The notes: generated from the letters alone by a model not told the origin. 52,204 nt of DNA from Lachnospiraceae bacterium (GCA_017440575.1 JAFSGY010000050.1:1-52204); one strand, 5' to 3'. Positions 1-8,352 are shown, counted from the stretch's first letter. Program-made: numbers and translations.

Positions 1-165
1 GCGATGAAGTTTGGGTCTTACGCAATATGTGCCGTCGAACCGTGTCAGGGCAGGAATGCAGCAGCACTAAGGTGGATTTCATATGTGCCGTAAGGGTGCC
101 TGGCGGAGTTAACTGTAAAGGTAACGTGCATAGATACAGGACTCGAAGCTATTCGCACGGTTTTT
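1..165 (+). ncRNA. ffs: Signal recognition particle RNA, large bacterial type (5' end outside window)
   Basis: This is the RNA core of the signal recognition particle, which binds Ffh and pauses or targets membrane-protein synthesis. The apical Ffh-binding hairpin is visible: GTCAGG at 44-49, a GCA/TGC stem closing a GGAA tetraloop at 53-56, then AGCAGC and ACTAAG. The following 100 bases and the closing CGCACGG-TTTTT at 154-165 fit the 3' Alu-side half of the long Firmicute form. The 5' half lies before base 1. The identification rests on the conserved apical loop; the exact 3' end is approximate. Confidence 0.85.
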
Positions 166-249
166 AATATGATATGAGAAAAAGAGTATAAAACCAGCCA
201 TTGCATAAGATAGAGCAATGCACAAGATAAAAATATAGGGGGAAAGCAA

Positions 250-1386
250 ATGAAGAGAAAAAGTTTATTAGCGCTTATGATGGTATCTGTTGTTACCATG
301 TCCTTAGCAGGATGTGGTGGTAAGGAAGAGGTTCAGGCACCAGTAGAAGAGGTACCGTTTGACAGTATCGTAGAAAATGCAGTGGATAATAAGAAGGAAG
401 AAGTAACAGAAGAGGCTTCCACGGAAGAGCAGACTGTAGTAGAGGAAGAAAGCCACGAAGGAATGTATCGTAGTGAGATTACTAATGAGTGGATTGATGA
501 GAGCCTGAAGAATCAGCGTCCGATTGCTGTTATGGTAGATAATGAGAAGACAGCACTTCCTCATTATGGATTAACAGAGGCAGATGTTGTATACGAGATT
601 ATGAATAGTACAGCAAACGGAAGAATTACACGTTTGATGGCAATTGTTAAGGACTGGGGTAAGATTCAGCAGTTCGGAAGTATCCGTAGTGCAAGACCTA
701 CTAACTTTATGTTGGCAGCAGAATGGAATGCTGTTGTGTGCCATGATGGAGGTCCTTTCTATATTGATGAGTATCTCAAGAAGAGTTATACCAATAACTT
801 TAGTGGAACATTTGGCCGTGTAGATAACGGAAAGTCCAGAGAGTATACAGAATATATTCTGGAAGGCGATTTAGATAAGAACTTTAGCAATTCTAACTAT
901 AGTACAGAGTATAATGAGCATTACGAGGGTGAACATTTTGTTTTCTCTGATGAAGAGATTGATTTAGCTGAAAAGAGTGGCGCAATGGATGCTACAGAGG
1001 TTAAGCTTCCTTTTCCACACAATAGTTCTACCTTAAAATATAATGAAGAAACTGGAACCTATGATTATTATGAATATGGAAATGCACATGTAGATCCACA
1101 GCATAATAATGCTGTTCTTACCTTTGAAAATGTTATTCTTCAAGATTGTAGCTTCTCACAGTTAGATGAGAATGGTTATATGATTTATAACGTTATTGGT
1201 AGTGGTGATAATGGTTATTATTTGACAAATGGTAAGGCGGTTCCTATTTCTTGGATTAAGTCTGGTGAGTCAGATATAACTCTTTTCCTGGATCAGGAAA
1301 CAGGAGAACAGATTGAAATGAATACAGGTAAGACCTATATTGCATTAGTTCCTTCTGATACATGGGATGAAGTATCTATCCAGTAA
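250..1386 (+). CDS. DUF3048 (YerB-like) lipoprotein
   Basis: This is a surface lipoprotein of unknown function in the DUF3048/YerB family. The N-terminus is a lipoprotein signal peptide ending in the lipobox LAGC (Cys22), followed by an acidic, low-complexity linker to about residue 75 (many Glu, with VEEV and TEE runs). The conserved domain starts around residue 90 with RPIAVMVDN and continues through TRLMAIV, IGSIRSARP-like (FGSIRSARPTN) and the CHDGGP stretch typical of the family. A GGGGGAAAG ribosome binding site sits just before the ATG. The gene is monocistronic: SRP RNA lies upstream and a strong terminator follows. YerB is linked to sporulation-era expression in Bacillus, but no biochemical role is known, so only the family is called. 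Confidence 0.85.
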   Translation: MKRKSLLALMMVSVVTMSLAGCGGKEEVQAPVEEVPFDSIVENAVDNKKEEVTEEASTEEQTVVEEESHEGMYRSEITNEWIDESLKNQRPIAVMVDNEKTALPHYGLTEADVVYEIMNSTANGRITRLMAIVKDWGKIQQFGSIRSARPTNFMLAAEWNAVVCHDGGPFYIDEYLKKSYTNNFSGTFGRVDNGKSREYTEYILEGDLDKNFSNSNYSTEYNEHYEGEHFVFSDEEIDLAEKSGAMDATEVKLPFPHNSSTLKYNEETGTYDYYEYGNAHVDPQHNNAVLTFENVILQDCSFSQLDENGYMIYNVIGSGDNGYYLTNGKAVPISWIKSGESDITLFLDQETGEQIEMNTGKTYIALVPSDTWDEVSIQ

Positions 1387-1401
1387 AAATGAATGATTTT
1401 A

Positions 1402-1431
1402 GGCGTAGCCCTTAGGGGTTACGTCTTTTTT
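1402..1431 (+). terminator. Intrinsic terminator after the DUF3048 gene
   Basis: A 10-bp stem (GGCGTAGCCC with GGGTTACGTC, two G-U pairs), a TTAG loop and six T form a classical terminator 15 bases after the stop codon. Confidence 0.85.
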
Positions 1432-1494
1432 GTGTGCAAGCATATTAAGAAACCATATTTTTCAGATATTTCGAAAAAATACGAAATATTAGTA

Positions 1495-1522
1495 TAGACA
1501 AATAATTTTTCTATGTTATACT
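1495..1522 (+). promoter_or_regulatory. Promoter of the pullulanase gene
   Basis: TAGACA and TATACT are separated by 16 bases, with a TGT extended -10 directly before TATACT. The start would fall near 1529, about 40 bases before the ATG. Confidence 0.65.
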
Positions 1523-1567
1523 CATAGCTATAGGGGATAAGCCCTATATGATGAAGGAGGATTACAA

Positions 1568-3595
1568 ATGAGAAAGAGAGTAACAAGAGGCTTGTTGAGC
1601 TTTCTTATGCTGGTAATGACAGTATTGACATGTCTGACACCAGGCATGGAAGCACAGGCAGCAGGCAAGACACTGATTGTGCATTATGGGGGAAGAAGCG
1701 ATAACAGCTACGATGGTTGGAATCTTTGGATCTGGGAAGAAGGGCGTGATGGCCAACAGGTGTCCTTTACAGAATCGGATTCGTTTGGACAGATTGCGGT
1801 ATATCAGACGAATCGTACACCAGCCAGTATCGGATTTATCGTGCGTTTGAATCAGTGGGAGGATAAGGATGTGGCCGAGGACAGATTTGTAGCAATGGAT
1901 GGGGACATTGTAGAAATCTGGATAACCAGTGGAGAGGTTGAATTTGCAACAGAGGCGCCGGAAGGGGCGGAGAGCTTTGATTTTGCAGCATTAGAACAGG
2001 CAAGACTTGATGTGTATAAGGAAGAGGATGCCATGAAGCTGGATGTTCATTATTACAACTTTGAACAGAGCTATAGTACTGACACCGTAGAAGCCTATGC
2101 ATGGCCTGGGGATACGGTTGGAGGAGGCTATCCTTATGTGGAAACAGATGATTTTGGGGCGTTGTTTCAGGTTGGTATGAAGCCGGAGGAAGGCGTTACC
2201 ACAGCAGGTGTAAAGGTGCTTCAGGATGGAAATGCGGATACAGCAATAGAGTATCAGGTTGATTTGACTAAGGCTGTAGAGAATAAGCTTGATGTGTATT
2301 TGGTAGAGGGGAATCCAAATGTATGGTATGATGTAAATGAGGTTGTTTACAATCCGGTAATTGCCAGTGCGGCATTTAGCGAGACTTCCAGTCAGGACGT
2401 TCAGATTTCGGTATCGAAGCCGGTTGATGTAACAGCAGCAGAAAAATTTGTCGTTACAGACGAAGAAGGAACGGTATATCCGGTGACTTCTGTTGAAAAC
2501 GTAACAGACAAGGATGTAGTATTAAAAATGGAGCAGCCGTTAGAGCTTTCAAGAGCCTATCGTGTTGACCGCGAAGATTATGAAGGGTGTCAGATATCTA
2601 TGGATAAGATAATTGGTTCTACTTATTTTGATGAACAGTTAGCGTATGATGGTGATGATTTAGGCGCGATTTATACAAAGGAAAAGACAACATTTCGTGT
2701 ATGGGCACCAACAGCATTAGAGGTATCACTGAATTTGTATAAAGAGGGTGACGGAGACAATTTAATGGAAACGTTGCCAATGCAGGCTGATGTGAAGGGG
2801 ACATGGGTTTGTGAAAAAGAGGGAGATTTAAATGGAGTATATTATACATACTCTGTTAAGATTGGTAATCAGGTAAATGAAACCGTAGATATATATGCAA
2901 GAACTACTGGTGTAAATGGTGACAGAGGAATGGTTATTGATCTGGATTCTACTGATCCCGAAGGATTTAGCGAGGATGTCAGACCAGAATTTACCAATAC
3001 AACAGATGCGGTTATCTATGAATTGCATATGAGAGACCTTTCTTCTGATGCATCATCAGGAATTCAGAATGTAGGTAAGTTCCTTGGACTTACAGAAAAG
3101 GGAACAACAAACAGTGAAGGACTTGCAACAGGTCTTGATCACATTTTAGACTTGGGCGTAACACATATTCAGATTCTGCCAAGCTACGATTATGCTACGG
3201 TAGATGAGAGTAAGACAGATTCTAATCAGTTTAACTGGGGATATGACCCTAAGAACTATAACGTACCGGAAGGTTCTTACAGTACCGATCCTTTCCATGG
3301 TGAAGTTCGTGTAAAGGAAATGAAACAAATGGTTCAGGCACTTCATGAAAATGGTATTCGTGTCAACATGGACGTAGTTTATAATCATACCTATAATGAA
3401 GAAAGCTCATGGTTCCATAAGACCGTTCCTGGTTACTATTACAGAAAAGATGGAAATGGTTCGGGATGTGGTAATGAGACAGCATCTGAAAGAGCAATGG
3501 TAAGAAAATATATGGTAGATTCTGTTGTATATTGGGCAACAGAATATCATATTGATGGTTTCCGTTTTGATTTGATGGCTAATCATGATAAATAG
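1568..3595 (+). CDS. Type I pullulanase, N-terminal part (ends at in-frame amber codon)
   Basis: This is the upstream part of a secreted GH13 pullulanase that debranches alpha-1,6 linkages in pullulan or starch. A signal peptide ends near AQA-AG (residue 33). Two CBM41-like starch-binding modules follow (about 33-135 and 155-260, the second starting LDVHYY), then an Ig-like stretch, a CBM48 module (about 355-460, FRVWAPTA) and the start of the GH13 barrel. The type I signature is present as FNWGYDPKNYNVPEGSY. Conserved region I is VNMDVVYNHTY and region II is DGFRFDLM with nucleophile Asp668. A UAG at 3593-3595 ends the frame seven residues later, where relatives usually read HDIET. A GGAGG site precedes the ATG. 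The product alone lacks the acid/base and should be inactive. Confidence 0.85.
   Translation: MRKRVTRGLLSFLMLVMTVLTCLTPGMEAQAAGKTLIVHYGGRSDNSYDGWNLWIWEEGRDGQQVSFTESDSFGQIAVYQTNRTPASIGFIVRLNQWEDKDVAEDRFVAMDGDIVEIWITSGEVEFATEAPEGAESFDFAALEQARLDVYKEEDAMKLDVHYYNFEQSYSTDTVEAYAWPGDTVGGGYPYVETDDFGALFQVGMKPEEGVTTAGVKVLQDGNADTAIEYQVDLTKAVENKLDVYLVEGNPNVWYDVNEVVYNPVIASAAFSETSSQDVQISVSKPVDVTAAEKFVVTDEEGTVYPVTSVENVTDKDVVLKMEQPLELSRAYRVDREDYEGCQISMDKIIGSTYFDEQLAYDGDDLGAIYTKEKTTFRVWAPTALEVSLNLYKEGDGDNLMETLPMQADVKGTWVCEKEGDLNGVYYTYSVKIGNQVNETVDIYARTTGVNGDRGMVIDLDSTDPEGFSEDVRPEFTNTTDAVIYELHMRDLSSDASSGIQNVGKFLGLTEKGTTNSEGLATGLDHILDLGVTHIQILPSYDYATVDESKTDSNQFNWGYDPKNYNVPEGSYSTDPFHGEVRVKEMKQMVQALHENGIRVNMDVVYNHTYNEESSWFHKTVPGYYYRKDGNGSGCGNETASERAMVRKYMVDSVVYWATEYHIDGFRFDLMANHDK
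3593..3595 (+). other. In-frame amber codon splitting pullulanase
   Basis: The reading frame before and after is the same (AAA TAG ACT ATG ATG GCA). Family members generally have Glu at this place, so a single G-to-T change (GAG to TAG) would explain it. No Shine-Dalgarno sequence precedes the ATGs at 3599 and 3602. Confidence 0.9.
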
Positions 3596-3598
3596 ACT

Positions 3599-4744
3599 AT
3601 GATGGCAATTAGAGAAGCATTAGATAAGATTGATCCATCTATTATGATGTATGGTGAAGGATGGACAGGTGGTGAATGTATGTTACCAGCTTCCAAGCAG
3701 AGCTTAAAGAGTAGTACTTATCAGTTCGACCGTATTGGTGCATTTAGTGATGATATTCGTGACGGTATTAAGGGACATGTATTTGATACCTTAGAAAAAG
3801 GCTTTGTCAATGGTAAAGAGGGCATGGAAGAGACCATTAAGCTTGGTGTTGTTGGAGCAATTCATCATCCGCAGATTATGACATCAGAGAATGTGAAATC
3901 AAATGGAAGCTGGTCAGGACAGCCGGGACAGAGTATTAACTATGTTTCCTGTCATGACAATCATACTCTTTGGGATAAGCTTGCAATTGCGAATGCAGAT
4001 GATAGTGAAGAAGATAGAAGAAAGATGAATAAGCTTTCAAGTGCGATTATTCTTACTTCACAGGGTGTGCCATTTTTCCAAGCAGGTGAAGAAATGCTTC
4101 GTAGTAAGCCATCTGCAACTGTAGAGGGTGGATTTGAAGAAAATAGTTATTGTTCACCGGATTCTACTAACAGCATAAAGTGGGATAATAAGGCAAATGT
4201 CATGGAAATCTATGACTACTATAAGGGATTGATTGCATTCCGTAAGGCTCATGGAGCGCTCAGAATGACAGAGGCATCTGATGTTCAGACAAAGCTTGTC
4301 TTTATGAGTGGTCTTGATGCAAATGTAGTAGCTTATACTATCGAAGGAAGTCCAAATGGGGAGACAGCAGACAAGATTGCAGTTATTTTCAATGCAAATA
4401 AGGAAGCTGTAAATGTGGCACTTCCAGCCGGTGAATGGGATATTTGTGTAAATGATGAAAAGGCAGGTTGTGTATCTCTTGGTACAGCGGTAGAACATGT
4501 CTCTGTAGAGGGTATTTCAGCTATGGTGCTGGTTCAGGGAGATGAAATAGTGAAGGTAACTGATAGTCAGGAAACAGAAGAAAAAGGGGAAGTATCTGTT
4601 ACTGAAGCAACATCAGGAACTGCTAAGCAGAAAACAGGAAAAGGTGGTGTGGTAGGTGTCTTAGTTGCAGTATTAGCAGCATTAGTTGGTTCTGTAGCGG
4701 GAGTTATCACATATCGTAAGAAAAAAGAATCTTCAAAAAAATAA
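3599..4744 (+). pseudogene. Type I pullulanase, C-terminal part with membrane anchor
   Basis: This frame directly continues the gene above. It carries the rest of the GH13 barrel: region III MYGEGWTGG with the acid/base Glu (residue 20 here, 697 if read through) and region IV YVSCHDNHTLWDKL with the third catalytic Asp. A beta-sandwich C-terminal domain follows (about 210-300). A Thr/Glu-rich linker then leads to one membrane helix at about 349-372 (VVGVLVAVLAALVG) and a YRKKKESSKK tail, so the intact enzyme would sit on the outer membrane face. The frame lacks its own ribosome binding site and signal peptide, so independent production is unlikely. Full read-through would give about 1058 residues, a normal length for the modular family. 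Confidence 0.8.
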
Positions 4745-4791
4745 AGATGAACACACTTTTTCTAAAAAAATAAAAATTTTCTGAAAACTAC

Positions 4792-4820
4792 TTGAAATCA
4801 CATAATATGTGTGATATAAC
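4792..4820 (+). promoter_or_regulatory. Promoter with a palindrome inside the spacer
   Basis: TTGAAA and TATAAC are spaced by exactly 17 bases. The spacer contains a 13-base palindrome, CACATA-A-TATGTG (4799-4811), which a dimeric regulator could bind between the two polymerase boxes. Confidence 0.6.
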
Positions 4821-4925
4821 TATAAATGTCAGACAATTATAAATAAAACTACAATATTGTATGTGTAAAATAAAATGTTTTTACAAATGATGTTTTTTTA
4901 TATATTGGCTAAAGGGGGACATATT

Positions 4926-5123
4926 ATGGATTTCATGGAAGGTAAGGGAGCAGAACAGGTAATAAGTGATTATATCGAACGAGAGATGGCAGAATATAAG
5001 AAAGTAACAGAACGTGAGCTTGCTACAACAGGCGTAGCACCTGAGGCGAAGCAGGCATTTAGCAGAAAGCCATATTATAGTGTAACAGGTTCCTTTGTCA
5101 AGAAACCGGTTGTAAAATTGTAG
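4926..5123 (+). CDS. Small hypothetical protein (65 aa)
   Basis: I do not recognise this protein. The chosen ATG has an AAAGGGGGA site seven bases upstream; an earlier in-frame ATG at 4875 lacks one. The product is hydrophilic with no signal peptide or membrane segment. Residues 1-32 are acidic and probably helical (EQVISDYIEREMAEYKK), and the C-terminal half is basic and Pro/Tyr/Ser-containing, ending VKKPVVKL. It stands alone between the pullulanase and a hairpin-rich region, with its own well-formed promoter, which argues for real expression. No function is proposed. Confidence 0.6.
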   Translation: MDFMEGKGAEQVISDYIEREMAEYKKVTERELATTGVAPEAKQAFSRKPYYSVTGSFVKKPVVKL

Positions 5124-5306
5124 TCTATCTGTGTGGCTTCCAAAAGGAAGCTGCATGGAATGACATAGAGTAAGGTCTTTTGTGTAAAAGGGCGTGGATT
5201 AGGGGAATCCAATGGATGTGTGTATCCATAAAAGGGGAATGAATTGCATAAACATGTTGGGGGACATGTGCAATTCGAAAAGAGCGAGATTTCGCTCTTT
5301 TTTTTT
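5124..5306 (+). other. Hairpin-rich transcribed region, possible structured RNA or 3' UTR
   Basis: Several simple hairpins lie one after another: GCTTCC-AAAA-GGAAGC (about 5136-5151), CTTTT-GTGT-AAAAG, GGATT-AGGGG-AATCC, TGGAT-GTGTGT-ATCCA, and GAATTGC...ACATGT-TGGGGG-ACATGTGCAATTC (5241-5276). The terminator hairpin at 5279-5306 closes the run. Two loops plus one linker carry GGGGA. The region holds no credible ORF. It could be the 3' UTR of the 65-aa gene or an RNA in its own right. I could not match it to a known RNA family. Confidence 0.45.
5279..5306 (+). terminator. Intrinsic terminator upstream of the fatty-acid operon
   Basis: A perfect 7-bp stem (AGAGCGA/TCGCTCT) with a GATT loop is followed by about nine T. 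Confidence 0.9.
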
Positions 5307-5324
5307 ACTCTTTTTTAAAAATGG

Positions 5325-5353
5325 TTGACAATCTATTCCATATGGTATATTCT
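5325..5353 (+). promoter_or_regulatory. Promoter of the fatty-acid synthesis operon
   Basis: TTGACA is separated by 17 bases from TATTCT. The expected start near 5360 places the double palindrome at 5363-5403 right at the beginning of the transcript. Confidence 0.7.
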
Positions 5354-5362
5354 GTAGCAAGT

Positions 5363-5403
5363 AAATACTTTGATAATCAAAATATTTGAAAGTCAAAGTA
5401 TTT
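5363..5403 (+). promoter_or_regulatory. Probable FabT operator (two palindromes)
   Basis: Two palindromes lie 16 bases apart centre to centre: TTTGATAATCAAA (5369-5381) and TTTGAAAGTCAAA (5385-5397). They are enclosed by an 11-bp inverted repeat, AAATACTTTGA and TCAAAGTATTT. This resembles FabT boxes of streptococci and lactococci (TTTGA-N-TCAAA type). The MarR-family gene at the end of the operon is the obvious candidate binder, giving a feedback loop. Confidence 0.75.
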
Positions 5404-5470
5404 GCATAAACAGACAAAATAGGAAAGTAAACGTTACTGTTCATGCAGTAAAAAGAAAGGAAGAAAAACA

Positions 5471-5695
5471 ATGTTAGAAAGAGTAAAAGAAATTATTGAA
5501 GAGCAGTTAAACCTTGATGGAGTAGAAATTACAGCAGATACACGTTTTAAGGAAGATTTAGAGGCAGATTCCCTTGACTTATTCGAGCTTGTTATGGCTT
5601 TCGAAGAGGAATATGGCGTAGAAATCCCTTCTGAGGACTTAGAGAAGATTACAACTGTAGGTGCTGTTATCGAGTATATTGAGAGCCATCAGTAA
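5471..5695 (+). CDS. acpP: Acyl carrier protein
   Basis: This small acidic protein carries growing acyl chains on a 4'-phosphopantetheine arm. It has 74 residues, with the attachment motif DSLD at Ser34 inside the usual [18 protein letters not shown] helix. The three-helix ACP layout is complete. An AAGGAAG ribosome binding site lies eight bases before the ATG. It is the first gene of the fatty-acid operon, right after the promoter and double operator. A short TTACTG/CAGTAA hairpin (5434-5451) precedes the ribosome binding site and may influence translation. The identification is secure; whether it is the only ACP of the cell cannot be seen. Confidence 0.95.
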   Translation: MLERVKEIIEEQLNLDGVEITADTRFKEDLEADSLDLFELVMAFEEEYGVEIPSEDLEKITTVGAVIEYIESHQ

Positions 5696-5709
5696 TTAAT
5701 GGAGTGCAT

Positions 5710-6636
5710 ATGAAAACTAGAATTACAGAACTTCTGGGAATTGAATACCCGGTAATTCAGGGTGGTATGGCATGGGTTGCAGAATATAATCTTGCAGCAG
5801 CTGTATCAGAGGCCGGAGGACTGGGAATCATTGGTGCAGGCGGTGCACCGGCTGAATTTGTCAGAGAGCAGATTAAGAAGGCAAAAGAAGTTACAGATAA
5901 ACCATTTGGTGTAAACATTATGCTGATGAATCCGGAAGCAGATGCCATTGCACAGGTCATCGTGGATGAAGGTGTAAAGGTAGTTACAACCGGAGCAGGT
6001 AATCCATCTAAGTATATGGATATGTGGAAGGCAGCAGGTGTTAAGGTTATTCCTGTTGTGGCAAGTGTAGCAATGGCGAAGCTTATGGAGAGGGGCGGAG
6101 CCGATGCTGTTGTAGCAGAGGGTATGGAAAGTGGTGGACATATTGGTTCCACAACAACGATGGCTCTTGTTCCACAGGTAGTGGATGCCGTAAATATTCC
6201 GGTTATCGCAGCAGGTGGTATTGCCGATGGAAGAGGAATGGCAGCAGCGTTTATGCTTGGTGCGGAAGCAGTACAGATTGGTACACGTTTTGTTGTAGCA
6301 AGCGAGTGTGTTGTACATGACAATTATAAGCAGCAGCTTGTAAAGGCAAAGGATATTGATTCAGCAGTTACCGGTATGTCAACAGGTCATCCGGTACGTT
6401 CTATCAGAAATAAAATGACAAAGGAATATCTGCGTCTGGAAAAAGAGGGTGCAGATTTCATGGAGCTTGAGAAGCTGACATTAGGTTCGCTTCGTAAGGC
6501 AGTTGTTGAGGGTGATGTGGTAAATGGTACTGTTATGGCAGGACAGATTGCAGGTCTTGTAAAGAAGGAACAGCCATGTAAAGAGATTATCACAGAGATT
6601 GTAACCGAAGCGAAAAAGCTTATGGGAGTACAATAA
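5710..6636 (+). CDS. fabK: Enoyl-[acyl-carrier-protein] reductase II (FMN-dependent)
   Basis: FabK catalyses the last reduction of each elongation cycle (trans-2-enoyl-ACP to acyl-ACP) with NAD(P)H and FMN. The sequence follows the streptococcal enzyme closely: YPVIQGGMAWVAEYNLAAAV at the N-terminus, GVNIMLMNP, TTGAGNPSKYM, AEGMESGGHIG (FMN/His region) and IPVIAAGGIADG plus GAEAVQIGTRFV (phosphate binding) of the TIM barrel. Length 308 is usual. I chose the ATG at 5710 because GGAG lies five bases before it; the GTG at 5704 overlaps that site. It follows acpP by 14 bases. FabK is the triclosan-insensitive alternative to FabI. Confidence 0.95.
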   Translation: MKTRITELLGIEYPVIQGGMAWVAEYNLAAAVSEAGGLGIIGAGGAPAEFVREQIKKAKEVTDKPFGVNIMLMNPEADAIAQVIVDEGVKVVTTGAGNPSKYMDMWKAAGVKVIPVVASVAMAKLMERGGADAVVAEGMESGGHIGSTTTMALVPQVVDAVNIPVIAAGGIADGRGMAAAFMLGAEAVQIGTRFVVASECVVHDNYKQQLVKAKDIDSAVTGMSTGHPVRSIRNKMTKEYLRLEKEGADFMELEKLTLGSLRKAVVEGDVVNGTVMAGQIAGLVKKEQPCKEIITEIVTEAKKLMGVQ

Positions 6637-6669
6637 ACCATTAGTACAGAAAGGCATGGTTAATACAAA

Positions 6670-7587
6670 ATGAGTAAAGTAGCATTTATGTTCCCAGGTC
6701 AGGGCGCACAATATGTAGGAATGGGAAAAGATTTTTTTGATACCTATGAGGAAGCAAAGGCAGTTTATCAGCTTGCAGGAGAAGCAACTGGACTTGATAT
6801 GGAGTCTTTATGCTTTACCGAAAATGACAAGCTGAATGTAACAGAGTATACACAGATTGCGATGCTTGCTACAGAGGTTGCCATTTTAAAGGTTGTAGAA
6901 GCAAAGGGAATTAAGGCTGATGTATGTGCAGGCTTAAGTCTTGGAGAGTATGGAGCACTGGCTGCTGCAAAGGTTATGGAGCTTAAGGATTTATTCCACT
7001 TAATCAGAATGAGAGGAATTCTTATGCAGGAGGCTTATCCGGTAGGAGGAGCCATGACAGCAGTATTGGGCATGGATGCAGACAAAATCAAGGAAATCTG
7101 TGACAACACAGAGGGTATTGTAACCATCGCGAATTATAATTGTCCGGGACAGATTGTTATTACCGGAGAAGAGGAGGCTGTTGGTAAGGCAGCACAGGCG
7201 CTTTCAGAGGCAGGTGCAAAGAGATGTATTCCTTTGAAGGTAAGTGGACCTTTCCATTCAGCGTTATTAGAGGGAGCAGGTAGTAAGCTTGGCGAGGAGC
7301 TGGAGAAGGTTACCATTCAGAAGCCGCAGATTCCATATGTATGTAACGTAGATGCTTCTTACGTGACAGAGGCAGACGGAATCAAGGCACTTCTGGAGAA
7401 GCAGGTATCCAGCTCTGTATGCTGGCAGCAGAGTGTTGAAAATATGATAGCAGATGGCGTTGACACCTTTATTGAGATTGGACCGGGCAAGACATTAACC
7501 GGATTCATGCGTAAGATTAACAAGGATGTTAAGGTTATGAATATAGAAAAAGTCGAAGACTTGGAAAAGGTTATTGAGGCGATGTAA
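6670..7587 (+). CDS. fabD: Malonyl-CoA:ACP transacylase
   Basis: FabD moves malonyl from CoA to ACP to supply elongation units. The N-terminal FPGQGAQ motif, the nucleophilic serine in GLSLGEYGAL (Ser90), the RGILMQEA helix with its Arg and the catalytic His in GPFHSAL are all present. The C-terminal IEIGPGKTLTGFMRKI is typical. Length 305 is normal. The only Shine-Dalgarno-like stretch (GAAAGG near 6649) is rather far from the ATG. A five-codon frame, ATG to TGA at 6656-6673, overlaps the start as ATGA and could couple translation weakly. The gene lies third in the operon. Confidence 0.95.
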   Translation: MSKVAFMFPGQGAQYVGMGKDFFDTYEEAKAVYQLAGEATGLDMESLCFTENDKLNVTEYTQIAMLATEVAILKVVEAKGIKADVCAGLSLGEYGALAAAKVMELKDLFHLIRMRGILMQEAYPVGGAMTAVLGMDADKIKEICDNTEGIVTIANYNCPGQIVITGEEEAVGKAAQALSEAGAKRCIPLKVSGPFHSALLEGAGSKLGEELEKVTIQKPQIPYVCNVDASYVTEADGIKALLEKQVSSSVCWQQSVENMIADGVDTFIEIGPGKTLTGFMRKINKDVKVMNIEKVEDLEKVIEAM

Positions 7588-7611
7588 GCATCGCAGAAGC
7601 GGAGAGAAAAT

Positions 7612-8352
7612 ATGTTAGCAGGTAAGGTTGCTCTGGTAACAGGAGCAAGCAGAGGAATTGGGAAAGAAATCGCGTTGACCTTGGCAGCAAACGGGGCAAC
7701 AGTGATTGTAAATTATAATGGTTCCAAGGAGCGTGCCGATGAGGTAGTAAAGGAAATCGAGGCAGCAGGAGGAACCGCAGAAGCTATTCAGTGTAATGTG
7801 GCAGATTTTCAGGCTAGTGAAGAGATGGTTAAGAATGTTCTTGCAACTTACAAGAAGGTAGATATTCTGGTAAATAATGCAGGAATTACAAGAGATGGAC
7901 TTCTGATGCGTATGTCAGAGGAAGATTATGATGCGGTATTAAATACGAATCTGAAAGGTACTTTTAATATGATTCGTCATTTATCACGCAGTTTCTTAAA
8001 GCAGAGAAGCGGAAAGATTATTAATCTTTCTTCGGTAAGCGGTGTTATGGGCAATGCAGGACAGGCAAATTATTCCGCATCCAAAGCAGGTGTTATCGGT
8101 TTGACTAAGAGTGTTGCAAGAGAGCTTGCTTCCAGAGGAATCTGTGTCAATGCCATTGCACCGGGATTCATTGATACCGAAATGACACAGGCAATGCCGG
8201 AAGAAGCACAGAACGGATTAAAGCAGATGATTCCGCTTGGAAGAATGGGAGAAGCAGCAGAGGTTGCAAAGCTTGTTCTGTTTTTGGCAGGCAATGATTC
8301 GAATTATATCACAGGTCAGGTTATCAGCATTGATGGCGGAATGACCATGTAA
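7612..8352 (+). CDS. fabG: 3-oxoacyl-ACP reductase
   Basis: This short-chain dehydrogenase reduces 3-ketoacyl-ACP with NADPH. The nucleotide-binding TGASRGIG (10-17), NNAG (88-91), the catalytic Ser140/141, Tyr154 and Lys158 (YSASK) and the C-terminal SIDGGMTM are all in place. Length 246 is standard for FabG. A GGAGAG site lies shortly before the ATG and only 24 bases separate it from fabD, in keeping with one transcript. SDR proteins can have other substrates, but the context makes FabG the clear choice. Confidence 0.95.
   Translation: MLAGKVALVTGASRGIGKEIALTLAANGATVIVNYNGSKERADEVVKEIEAAGGTAEAIQCNVADFQASEEMVKNVLATYKKVDILVNNAGITRDGLLMRMSEEDYDAVLNTNLKGTFNMIRHLSRSFLKQRSGKIINLSSVSGVMGNAGQANYSASKAGVIGLTKSVARELASRGICVNAIAPGFIDTEMTQAMPEEAQNGLKQMIPLGRMGEAAEVAKLVLFLAGNDSNYITGQVISIDGGMTM

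Noticed and set aside
3593..3595. UAG read as pyrrolysine or other recoding
   Set aside because: The position is usually Glu in relatives, and no PYLIS-like structure or pyl genes are visible. A simple point mutation is more likely.
5757..6323. 188-aa frame on the minus strand within fabK
   Set aside because: It lies fully opposite a well-kept gene, has no ribosome binding site, and its Ala/Ile/Pro-rich composition is that of a shadow frame.
6656..6673. Five-codon leader peptide overlapping fabD start
   Set aside because: The Shine-Dalgarno-like sequence is only one base from its ATG, so it is unlikely to be translated.
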